Of a stretch of DNA of 64,000 nucleotides, positions 25,440-36,114 are shown in pieces; positions within the stretch are counted from its first letter, which is position 1, and every line of letters begins with the position of its first letter. The translations under genes and the position numbers were made by a program. The notes under the pieces are model-generated. The model did not search any database. It worked only from the letters and a program-made list of their open reading frames with translations, and was not told where the DNA came from. Source of the stretch: Brienomyrus brachyistius (taxonomy: Eukaryota > Chordata > Actinopteri > Osteoglossiformes > Mormyridae); assembly GCF_023856365.1 (NCBI RefSeq), contig NC_064541.1, forward strand, positions 26,886,214 through 26,950,213, in the 5' to 3' direction.

Positions 25440-27010
25440 TCAATCTTTTAATTTGTACTTGGGATGAAATGGTTACTGGTTTCAGGGTGAAATTCCACAT
25501 GGTTAGTCCAGCGTCAGCCAAAGGTATCAGCTGTTTCCCGACCAGAAGCTGACTGGCACGGCGTGCAGCGTGGGTTTGGTGCCAGTAACAATACGGCACA
25601 AGGCAGTGACAGCAATTTTTCAGCCTTTCAAATGGACTAAGTCTGGCGTGGTCATACTTTGCTTTTAAATCTTCATGACCTCCAACCACTTCCACTTACT
25701 AATAATTGCTCAATAATGCAAACTGAAGCTTTCAGTGTTACCTACTCTAGTTAAAAACACTACATGGCAGTGGCAGGACGCTGTAGTGAAGCCAGCACTT
25801 GTTTTTCCGTCAGTCTCAGAGCTAGTTGAATGTCCGTCTGCTGAGAATGAATTCTGTATATTTGTATTTATATATTCTTGAAACAAAACAGCTTAGACCA
25901 GTTTGTTTCTTTCTTCTGTATGGATTTTCCAGTATAACTGTGATGTGACAGGATTACTTGTATTTGAAATAGAATAAATAGTTGAACTCTTAGGAGATTA
26001 TATGGTTTTCTTTTGTTTGCATAGGTATTTCCTATGATATTATTTTAACGTATATGCAAGCAAGAAGTGCATAGTGCTACTGATTGTATTTTTCAATATT
26101 GAACTTATTATTATTATTGAACAGAGCTCATACGAAAGCAGTCGTGGTAAACTTTACGCAGTTTTTTTTTTACATATACTAAATAATGTTGAAAAGGAAC
26201 CATCTTTAAAATTACAAAGCTTACTAAGTTTAGTTTCTTATGACTAAGTGAAAACGTTTTAGTGCAAGTAATGCATGGTTTGAACGCAGCAGACTATCGC
26301 AATCCCTGCAATGTGAGAATTGCATGCGCAGGAAATGCCTAATGCTGCGACATTTGCAAACAATTTGTTCGCAGGGAAGAAGGTCCCTTGCAGGAACTAT
26401 ACACTCATGTTCATTTCCCTGCAAAGATTTGGGCCCCAGCCCAGCTTCCTCACTCCCTCCCGTCATGAATTACTGTCTAAAGTTGAAAGTTCATGAAGCT
26501 GAAGGGGGAAGGAACTAGTGAGTGAGGGAGAGAGGGGTAGCGCAGATAAAAAGCAGTGACTTACAAAAATGCTATACCTGTATGTATGAAGTCATCACTG
26601 AAGGAGGAGCCCCAAGGCTGCAAACACATTATGCGTAGGTGTCACCTAAGGTGAATTTGAAAGGCTACTCTAAACTAGACTTCCTCACACCCCTGGCGTA
26701 GAGGTCATTTGAGTGAAAATCAGCCCTCAATGACTCTGGGACAGCATTTCAACATCTGCAGTTCAGAAAACCTTCCGGGGCAAAGGAAAGGTAGCGAGGG
26801 AGGGTGGTGCAAATAGGGGTTCTGGGAAGTAGCCTCATTCTTTTCGTTCTTCCGCTTGTCCTCAGAAATATGATTTGACAGCTGCTTCCCTCCACAACTA
26901 TGGACAGCGAGACCCAGCGAGGCATGTAAGGTGTGCTGAAAGTGAGCATTTGACTGGCTCGAAACTGCACCTGGGACTAAACATATACTCCTACTATGAA
27001 CAGACGACCG
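25440..27010. other. Intergenic, no gene seen
   Basis: No convincing exon. A 74-codon minus-strand frame at 26,970-26,749 has no family motif that I recognise. Confidence 0.4.
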
Positions 27011-27014
27011 AGTT

Positions 27015-27140
27015 TCATTTAGCGATGGGAATTCCGGCTCTTAGTGAGCCATATCATTTGGCTCAGTTCCAGAATAAGAGCCGAACGTTTCAACTCCCAA
27101 ATGGCTCTCCGTTTAGTGCCATTTCTGGAGTTTATAATTC
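27015..27140. mobile_element. Possible hAT-type element end
   Basis: gcgatgggaattccggctc followed by complementary GAGCC/GGCTC blocks, a layout seen at ends of hAT elements. The same start motif recurs at 27,693. Tentative. Confidence 0.35.
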
Positions 27141-27429
27141 TGCTAAATTTAGCAATGTTTTGACCTATGACTTGTATTTGTGCACGTATATCGAGAACAA
27201 GAGACCCGAAGGAGTCTTCAATATATGTATTATACTATATTATATTACATTATTATACAGGTCTTTGTCGACCTACATGACTGATTGACTTTATGACCAA
27301 AAATGTGGCCACACCTACGCCCTTTCTGGCAGTGCCTTGTTGCCCAGCATAAATATATGACAGTTTCTGCCACAGAAGTCAGCTACAAGAAAATGGTCAT
27401 TAAAAGGTTGAAAAACACACCAAACAGTA

Positions 27430-27622
27430 GAATTTAATGATCAATTGTCATTGTTGACACACCACAGTAACAAAATGTGTCCTCTGCATTTAACCCATAT
27501 GTGACATAGCAGGGTGCAGGTAATTCAGCACCCGGGGAGCAGTACCTTGGTAGTCGGGGATTTGAACCTATGATCTTTCATTTACAGGTGGGCTTTTCTA
27601 AGCATTAAGCCACCACTGCCCA
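27430..27622 (-). mobile_element. tRNA-like SINE, second copy
   Basis: Shares tgtgtcctctgcatttaacc, the cacccggggagc block and the accactgccca end with the copy at 9,917-10,131. Confidence 0.7.
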
Positions 27623-27689
27623 ATATGATTTAACGAAGCTATAATTTTATCATACAGTATACTATATATATATGATCATTTTTGCAACA

Positions 27690-28315
27690 TTTAGTGATGG
27701 GAATTCCAGCTCAAATCAATTTACTGGTCATTTGGAGCCTGCAGCGGTCGTAAGTCAATGAAGACTTGTATTATTTTATAAACGATTACTCGAATTATCA
27801 GATTAATCAGTAGATTACATGATTATTGATATAATCGATGGTGACAGCCCTACTTAGTTCTCGGTTTTACTATTTATTTTATTTAGAATTTAGAATTATA
27901 TTTCATTTACGTATGCGTTTTGTTTAAGGTAGAGAGGAGTCTGAGGACTGGACATGGCTTGACAGCAATTTAAATACATGTGTACATTATATTTTAAACT
28001 CAAAAAAACTAAAAGTCAAATCTAATGGCAATGACAATTAACTAGAGCTGAATGCAGAAAAAAGATGCATGTTTCCTGAAGCCCTTTAGTTTATGATGAA
28101 ATAGTACATGCCTAATCTCCGCAAGGACTCCCACAATTTTTTCATGATTTTGAATATTTTCCAAATGTGAGACTAGAGTAGGTATGGTGAATTTGGAACC
28201 GATCGCACTCGTAAATCAACGACGACCTGTATTTTATTATGAATGATTACTTGAATCGTCAGATGAATCAGTAGATTACAAGATTACTGAAATAATTCAT
28301 AGTGACGGGCCTGGA
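27690..28315. repeat. Two related direct copies, probably hAT MITE ends
   Basis: 27,740-27,870 and 28,195-28,312 align over about 110 bp (gtaaatcaacgacgacctg, aatcagtagattacaagatta, atagtgacgggcct). The tail resembles the gtgacagccct end common in fish hAT elements. Superfamily not proven. Confidence 0.5.
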
Positions 28316-28679
28316 GCAGGAGTGTCAATTTTGTTTTCCCCGAGAAGAATCCACCCATTTTGTGTATCCAGTTGTCCTACTCAAGGTCACGGGGGTGCGG
28401 AAGCTATGGGGCTAGGGGCACAACCCAGGAAACAACCTCTGTGTATCAACAGCATCCCCCCAGCCGGGGCTATGGCTAATTTACCACTATTATTGTTAAC
28501 ATTTTGTTTTTATAAAAGTTACTCTACACCATTTCTCCCCCATTTAAATTCCAACATTCTGTGAACTGGGGAAAAAAACCAATGGTCTCATCACACTAGT
28601 ATTCCAACAACCATTTACCAATACATAGCATATGAAAAACATCTGAAAATCAACACCAGAAAGATTAAAGGCTGTCCAA

Positions 28680-29400
28680 TCAAATATTCAGTCTGTCAGA
28701 AGGTTTGCATGTGTGTTCTGATCTGTGAACAAGCCCCAGCGATCCTGCAGGCACCACTGCTGAGGGTTTTGGGTGGACCTGGCATTGGGGTATGTGAAGA
28801 ATCCATGTCCATGTGAGAACGTCAGTCCTCTTCAGGGGGGACAGTGACCTCTGCTGGCGTCTCTCTCTTTGGCAAAGTCACTGGTGCATATGATCCTGAT
28901 GTCTGTGCAAAACACATTTGTCAGCTTAACAGCACAGGAGCCTGGACCACTCTGCCTTAGTATGAACCCAGGCAGCCACTGCTGACTGCTGTTACTTCTG
29001 AGGTTTCTCACATAGACACGTTCTCTGGAGCATGGTGGTCATGTCCCTCCTTTTACTTCTCCTGCTTTCTCTCTACTTTTGCCTTCATATCCCATCTGAG
29101 TCACAGTGAACAAGCAGGTTCACTGAATGAAGGAGTTCTTTCACTTCCTTGAAGACTTCCTCTTGCTCTTTGACCCATTGCCACTTAGTGTCTCTGAAAA
29201 GCAGCTTGCAAAGTGGGCTGAAATTTTTGAACAGTCAGGAACAAATTGCCATAGTAATTCCTCATTCTCTAAGATCATCTGAGTTCAATGACACTCTAAA
29301 GGCTTGGGGCCTCCTTAATAGCCCTCGCTTTGTCCTCCACTGTTTGGTGCCAGGAACACACCTTTGCTGAATTATAGCCATTGCCTCAGCGACCTCTGTG
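28680..29400 (-). mobile_element. Ty3/Gypsy pol fragment (RT/RNase H junction)
   Basis: Minus-strand translation around 29,230-29,095 gives FSPLCKLLFRDTKWQWVKE followed by EEVFKEVKELL and HCDSDG, the signature linking reverse transcriptase to RNase H in Ty3/Gypsy elements. The preceding stretch (EAPKP-like block) is also recognisable but broken by stops and frameshifts. Confidence 0.8.
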
Positions 29401-29418
29401 ACCAAAATATCATGAAGA

Positions 29419-29545
29419 TGGGCGGCATGGTGGTGCAGTGGTTAGCACTGTTGCCTCACACCTCTGGGACCCGGGTTTGAGTCTCCGCCTGGGTCACATA
29501 TGTGTGGATTTGCATGTTCTCCCCATGTTCTCCCCAAAATTGAAC
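29419..29545 (+). mobile_element. 3'-truncated GATG-SINE at the edge of the inverted repeat
   Basis: Intact tRNA-like head (ggcggcatggtggtgcagtgg), then body until ctccccatgttctcccc, where it stops without tail. Bases from 29,437 on are part of the inverted repeat shared with 49.35-50.71 kb. Confidence 0.85.
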
Positions 29546-30799
29546 ACTTAAAATGACAAGCTAAGAAAATGGGTTTTTTCATTCGGTTGAATTAACGCCA
29601 GTTCTCGTTAAAGGCTAAGGCAACTGCAGTAGTTTACTGTAAATGTAGGCAATATGGTTCACTGTAAAATAACAGGATTAATGGGTCGGGCAGTGCCAGA
29701 GAATGTAATGCAGTGTACACATGCTCTAAAAATGCAAAGTGCAAATCGGGCAGGTGGTGTGGATCAGGTAGTGATAGGCCCATTAGATTGAACTGTGTAT
29801 CCCTGTCACACTTTTGCAACCCACTAGAGGTCACTCACGACTCGCACCTAGACCGTGGACCAGTGGTTAAGAAACACTATGGTGCTTATTTTAAATGTAC
29901 ATAGAAATTGATGTATATAGAAGTAAACCTGAACACTACCTTAAAATGCATAACATAAAATGCATGGAACAATGTAAAAATAAAAATTTTGATGTGTTCA
30001 CCATTCCTCTGAATGGAAAACCTAGTTATTGATATCTGATTAAGTAAAAATGTCATAAAATCCGTGAGCCAACCTCTGTTTAATGTAGCAACTGAGTATT
30101 CGTCTCTAGTCCTTTCTGAAATAGCACTCACATCATTTTTTGATCAAAAATAAAATAAATAAAATTAAATTAAAAAAATGAACAAGCAGTAAAAGATTTA
30201 TGTGATAGCGTGGTTTTAATAATGAGATATCACACTCAGGACTCACGCTTGCCATTTATTCAACATGCGTGCAGTTTCCATGCTTGGCATGTTCGCATTC
30301 ATGGTACATACGGCTACACACGCTGATTAGGATGACCTTAAACATCAGCTATACCTTCTGGGGGGGTAGCGGTAGTGGTATTGCAGGTGCTATTATGAAC
30401 AGATCGGTCAGGATACCCCAATTTGCATAGGACATAACAAGCACATAGGACATAACAAACCTCTCCCCCCATATCACATTACTGTAAAACAAACAAGAAA
30501 GGTTTTCTTCAGCAAATGCTGCCTAAGTGGTTTCACTCTCTGGGCTCGGAACATATTCAGATTGAGAGGGCACATAGAATATATGTGACCCTCCAGCACA
30601 AAACCGTACGGAAGTCGCATGGAGATGTACAGATTTTCCCGAGCGATTCTAACGTGCAGGATTACACACAGGATTACATTGAATAGTTATCGAAAGAAAT
30701 ATAATTACGTTCGTTATATGGAGAATGACTAAACACGGCGGAAAAGAGCATCTGTATTAGTTTGGAGTTCCTTTAGCAGTCGATCGGTGGCGACTTCCG
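29437..30799 (+). repeat. 1,363-bp inverted repeat, left arm
   Basis: Reverse complement of 49,350-50,712. Positions in the two arms always sum to 80,149, so there are no indels in the parts compared, and long stretches are identical, including three open frames of 63-81 codons. The left edge is in a SINE head and the right edge inside a MITE terminal inverted repeat. No gene is recognised inside. Confidence 0.95.
30581..30799 (-). mobile_element. MITE missing one terminal inverted repeat
   Basis: Same element as at 49,322-49,568 but cut after gcgacttccg in its second terminal repeat, exactly where the long inverted repeat ends. Confidence 0.8.
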
Positions 30800-33110
30800 C
30801 TTGCTTCAGTGGTTCAGGCAAGGAAAAGACAAAAAGGTTTTGTCTCGATCATCCTCACTGAGCTGATTTATGTGAAAAGTCCCGACAGGTGGAGGGTGGA
30901 GAAGGTCCCATTGGCATCTTCCCCGATTAGTGTCCGACAGGCTCACCTCCGCAACCCTACCCCCCATCTCAAGGAGGGGTTTATTTTTTCAAATCAGAAA
31001 GCCGCTTGGCTAGGAGAGCTGAGCCCCCAGTCATATTAATAGTTGTGCTCTGCTGTTGTGAGCCCTGAAACTTTTCCAGGATGAGTGCGTTAAGCTGGCC
31101 AGCGATGCCGCAGCAGGTTTTAACAATGCCTGCCATGTGCCAGACATTACATCACTGAGTCATGACCACCGCATTATGACAGCACGTTATAAGGAGGGTG
31201 AGATCGGCCGTGGCTTAACCATCGCCGTTAACATAGTGAGTGGTGCCGGAATGCCGCGAGAATAGCCCTGGCTAATTAGTCTGCCCGGTGGGACGTTGTG
31301 TGGTGCCTGTCCTTTAACGAGCTCGGGGTCGACCCTCGTCCTCGTCGCAGCTGTAAAGTGTGTTTCTCAGGTGGGTGGTCTTGCTCTATTCACATCAATT
31401 TGAAGAGTAGTGTGCTTTGTTTGGATGCTGCTGTTCCATCCAGAATAGAAAAGGACTGAAACAAAAATGGTCAAATGGTGGTAGAAGCACTGTCCCACCC
31501 CCCCACCAGCATAGCTTCCTTAGAATAGAGCTGGTTGGTGGAACTCTGGGCAGGTTTCCGGCCTGGAAAAATCCACGGTGATGACAGCAGCATCCTAGCT
31601 CAGGGGGAGGTACAGGGTGGGTGCGTATACTGGGGGGTTAGCAGACATACCCCACTCAGGGTTTTTGGGGGGGGCCCAGAAGGAGGGTGTCGGTGGGTGC
31701 TTGGTTTGGTTTGGAAGGGCAGTTGTTGGGGGTGCATGTAGGTCAGATGACGTACTGCAAAGCCCTTGTCATGTAGCCTCCCACCCACAAGGGGCAGCAC
31801 AATCTGACACTGAGGTGACATGGATACAAAACAATAAATCCCACTTGGGCAAAAAAGCAACAATAGGAGACTTTTGGCTGTGCCGTCTTTACTCTGGACA
31901 TTACGCAGTGTGGGGTGTCATTCACAGAGGGTGATAGTAGTTAGAAGCAACTCGTGTTCATCTATTCATTTTGTTTTTTAAGTTGCTTCTTGTAGTAAGG
32001 TTGGTGTCTGCTGCGGATTCCCCATGTGTCTGGGTCTCAGTGTCCTTCACTGTTACTAGCACGGTCAGACAGAGGATGTCATAAATCCAGTCTTATTGGG
32101 GGATGCAAGGGGGAGGTTGGGCAGTCTGCAGTCACTGGAATCTGGGGCCTTAGCGTTAGCATGAGTGCTAAACACACACATGCACCCAGGCGCTGCTTAG
32201 CACAGCATCTCTTGTTCATACACTAGTTTCCTCGCAGGATTTTGCAGGATGTAACGCCGCAGGACACGCCAGTAGTAGGAGGGACGTGCATCTCATGTCG
32301 AGCGAGCCTGTAGCGTGTTGGCAGGCTGCTCGGCGTCATGCTCTACAGTCTGCCGTGCAGTCGACGCAGGCGGCACTGGAAGGTGACACCAGTATCCCCG
32401 TTATATTTGGTAGCAAAATATTTCTGTCTCTGCGCCTGGCTCAGGCACACTCTGTGCTGTAAAGCCTCTGATGGCAGAGCCCCGCAAGCTGATTGGCTGG
32501 GAGTGAATCCGCCCTCCTGTGTGGGCGGGGCTTTGTCAGCACAGGGCTCGACCACCGCCTGTGCCGGTAGCTTGACTGAGAGTAGCAGTCACAGCCAATT
32601 ATTACTTACTGTGGTGGTTTATGTAAATACTAGAGCGGAGGCAAGGGCAGCTATCCTCCGATATCTTTTAACGTCCTTCCAGGCTGAAAGTTGAAGTACG
32701 TAAGAGATGCCCATGACTGACTCCAGGTTCTCAAGGCTGGAAAAGAATAGCGGAGACTGAGGCGGTTGTGTGTTTGAGCTGTGGAGAGTCTCACCCATCT
32801 GGGGAGAGACTGGGCTTGGCCAGAGAGATCTGGAAATTTGGAAGAGAGGATGCGATTCCTAGGGCGTTATAAGCTTAGTGAATCATGTTTGGATGTGGTG
32901 TTTTTTTGTTCTTCCAACTTGTTCCAAAATAATACATAGTACTTCAAGTTATAGAGAGGGGATAACAGGACACATAATAATAATAATTGATACTTTATCA
33001 ATTATTTTATAATTACTTTTATAATTGATAAAATTATGATGACTTTTAGGGAGTGTGTGAATGGTTAAAGTGGGGTAAAATATCAGATGCATTTTCTAAA
33101 CATACTGACA
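30800..33110. other. Intergenic, no gene recognised
   Basis: No exon that I can support. A 76-codon frame at 30,809-31,039 starts at the inverted-repeat edge and has no clear family. 32,480-32,540 has an inverted CCAAT (gattgg) and a GC box (gggcggggc) that could be promoter elements. Confidence 0.4.
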
Positions 33111-33111
33111 G

Positions 33112-33240
33112 GTGGCGTAGTTGTTAAAGGCATGGATTCGTAGCCTGAAGGTCAGTGGTTTGAGTCCCAGGAATAGGCTCCTCTTGTGACGGGTCTAATT
33201 ATATTTCACTGTGGATAAAGGCATTAGCTATGCAGATGTG
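33112..33240 (+). mobile_element. tRNA-like SINE fragment
   Basis: A-box-like gtggcgtagttg and B-box-like ggtttgagtcc at tRNA-like spacing, with no tail resembling the GATG family. Confidence 0.55.
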
Positions 33241-35472
33241 ATGCGGGCGACTGGTGGTTAAAACTGGGAAGTGTCGCGTTCGTCGCTGTGAGTGTACGGG
33301 CGAGTATCCCGTTCCTCATTGCCACCTGTTGTACCAAAGACGTCTATTTGCTGTAATTGCCCTGGTGGAGGGTTTGGTTACTGATGAGAACCGGGAGGGC
33401 TCATAATAGGCCCGTTATGGGTGGCAGCCCATTCGTCAGCACCACATGGTGTGGATCAGATTACGCGCCATTAACAAAATTAATAAGATGCTGCCACGAA
33501 TTGAATTTTTATAAACCAGGGAATAAGGACATCTCTGTCTTGTCGAATGCCTTGTGGGTATTGAGCAAGACCGCACACAGGATCGGCGTCATTTTAACGT
33601 AATCAATGTTCAGCACACGCTGAGGGTTATGGGTAGCTAGCCAAAGCTGTCTGCTCAGGTTTAATGGGGGGGGGGGGGGAAATCAACAACAGTCTTCAGC
33701 CTATCGACTGGTGTTTTACCACCTTACAATTTGCATAGAGTAAGCTGATTGGGTGAAAGCTTTTGCATTACAATTCCTATCTATCTTTCTTTTAAACTTG
33801 AAAATTATGCTGTGTCACATTATTTCAAGTGCAGGCATAAGGTCCAGGAAGTAATTAGCCAGAAAGTCAGATTTTTGTGTAGTTCAGGTGCTTAAACAGG
33901 CACCCTTGGCATCATTTCCTTCCCAGTGTTTATTTGTAGATAACGGAGTGTTCACGCTGTCAGCATCAGACACCATTGGCAGGCATGTTTCCCTACTGGA
34001 CGATGTTACCTCAGTAGTCTGGTCTTGGATAGCAGCGAGATACATAGCAATCGCAGGAAGTGTGAACACATACACATGTACTGCCTCTATGCGAACTTCA
34101 GGCTTAATACCGTAATTTCTCATTTTGTGTTTGGCAACAAAAAAGCAGCTGAATTTGCTACCAGATTTTCTATAGCTGAATAACCACTTTCTGATGCGAT
34201 TGATGGTGTCTACTTTAGTAAGGAAGGGTTATGTGGTGAATCAGTGGTACTGGCTGAGACCCATATTACTGCAGGTGGTATCGGTCCAATATTGTAGTAT
34301 TTTTACCCTTTCTGTAATGCACAGAATCTGTTGTGCATCAGGGAGCCATCGCATGTTATTCAATCTCAGCTGAATGTGAGCCTGGCCGAGATGGTGTTAA
34401 TACCGGAGGGTACAGACAAAGTAAGCGAAAAGTTTCTAACCTGCCCAAGCTTGTTACTTAGTCCTTTTTGTTCAGGAAGCGTCCTATGAGCTCTTGCTTG
34501 TGATTCGATGCTGCTGTTACAGGCTCCTCCCCCCATCTCTGAGAGCCAATAGGAGTTAGGCTTGCTTAGAGCTTGCTGCAAGACCTCAGGATTGCAGTAT
34601 TCATTGAATTTTGGCATAACTTTGAATACACATTATAGTTTCAGAAATGTAGCAGGTGTAGGCTTTTATTGAGTTCTTTGAATTTTCCTGGTAAACCCAA
34701 GCAATTTGCAGCCAAAACTGAAATTTGGACTAAAACCCCATTCTGCCCGTAGTTATGGAAATGTCACGAAATGTTCAACTGGTGAATCCAGAGAGCAGTC
34801 AAATTTTAGACAAACAGCACCCCCTTGTGGCTCTCTTTTAAAAGGTTAACCATGATCTATCATTGTATTACAACCAATCTCATGAAGCAGAGGCTGTTAG
34901 GTCCAATTCATCGTAATAACGAAGCAAGGAGAATGCACTGATTCAACAGACTGGTCTGGGGTATGATTTATCATTCCTCTGTCTGAGTTATCGAGCCAGG
35001 CTTCACTTGACAGCCAATCACTGAGGCTTTTTGGTGCATCCTGTTAGGTAAAGTTATGGATTCACATGGGTATTGATACTTACATAGCCAGTAATGGAGA
35101 TCTCGGCTTTTAGTAAGTAATACAAATTGGATTTTACCTGATACAGGCACTGCTGAATACTTCTTAAAGGTTAGTGCGGCTCATCTGTGGCCTGGATGGT
35201 GAAATGGTTCTCAGACAACAATGAGCTGGATCACCTTTGTGTCTGAACCGTCAGCATTTGCTTCTTATGGAGATGAAGTGCAAAATCTGTGGTGCCCTAT
35301 TATTGGTTCTCCACTTATCCAATCAGCGATCTGCCCTCTGTCTTCATTGAAAACGTGTTCCACTCAACATTTATGGTCGACTTACTGCCTTATACCACCA
35401 GGGGGCAGCAGGGCTGAAAAGCAGAGCGCATCCTTGACGTCTCTTGACCTTTGCCCCCCTGTTTCTCTGCAG
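33240..35472. other. No gene recognised upstream of the ZNRF2 exons
   Basis: I looked for the preceding ZNRF2 exon (zinc-finger part encoding FKCPVC...MDLHLVMCL-like sequence) and did not find it here on either strand. A (G)n tract lies near 33,670. Confidence 0.4.
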
Positions 35473-36114
35473 AGGATGTCCTAACCAAGGATGCAGAGGA
35501 GTGTGCGATTTGCCTAGAGGAGCTGGTCCAGGGGGACACCATCGCACGGCTGCCCTGCCTCTGCATCTACCACAAGGGGTGAGAATGCATGTCTGCTCAC
35601 CTGGCAAATGAATGTCATACCTCCCTGGGGGACGTCTGCAGAAGTCAGTGGGCTGAAAAAGTTCCGGTGGCGTTGGGCCTCTGCCATCATAAACGCATAC
35701 ATGTCCGTCCACCCACCAGCAGAGACGGGCAGAGATGAATGTTTCCACTTCCTGTTTTTACCGCCTCTGAGTGCGCCACTCTGTTACATACAGCAGAGTG
35801 ACTTATGGGCACGGCTGGCACCCCACCAAAGCGGGTCACCTCGGTGGGGGGGGAGCTGCTCTGCGAGGGCCTCGTTTCAGTCACAGCCCTCGGTCTTCCC
35901 TGTACACTGGCTGAAAGCTTCCCAGGGCTGGTCAGTCTGCTGCGCTTAGCCGTGCCCTGACTTGCGAGGAGACGTGGCGTCGCCGACATGGCTGTGTCTG
36001 TGTTTGCTTGGAGCTCATGCTGTTTGGTAACAACATACCTCTCCTCACCCCCTCAGCTGTATAGATGAGTGGTTTGAGGTGAACAGATCGTGTCCGGAGC
36101 ATCCATCAGATTAA
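35473..36114 (+). CDS. znrf2: ZNRF2 RING-finger E3 ligase, last two coding exons only
   Basis: ZNRF2 is a membrane-associated E3 ubiquitin ligase with a C-terminal zinc finger plus RING. Exon 35,473-35,578 (acceptor ctgcag, donor gtgaga) encodes EDVLTKDAEECAICLEEL and the following RING residues up to CLCIYHKG. Exon 36,057-36,114 encodes CIDEWFEVNRSCPEHPSD and the stop. The junction is in frame and the C-terminus is complete. ECAIC, HKGCIDEW and EHPSD point to ZNRF2 rather than ZNRF1. The N-terminal exons (myristoylation start and first zinc finger) were not found between NOD1 and this point. In human, as I recall, ZNRF2 and NOD1 are tail to tail; here they are on the same strand. The fragment may be an inverted, detached gene end, or its 5' exons lie in sequence I failed to recognise. 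Confidence 0.9.

Noticed and set aside
26749..26970. 74-codon minus-strand frame
   Set aside because: Looks coding-like in composition but shows no motif, splice sites or repeat match that I can support.
29886..30131. 81-codon frame present identically at 50,018-50,263
   Set aside because: Identity comes from the inverted duplication; no homology or codon pattern suggests a gene.
31080..31200. Possible exon after ttttccag at 31,080
   Set aside because: Frame reads on without a convincing donor and matches no ZNRF2 part or other family.
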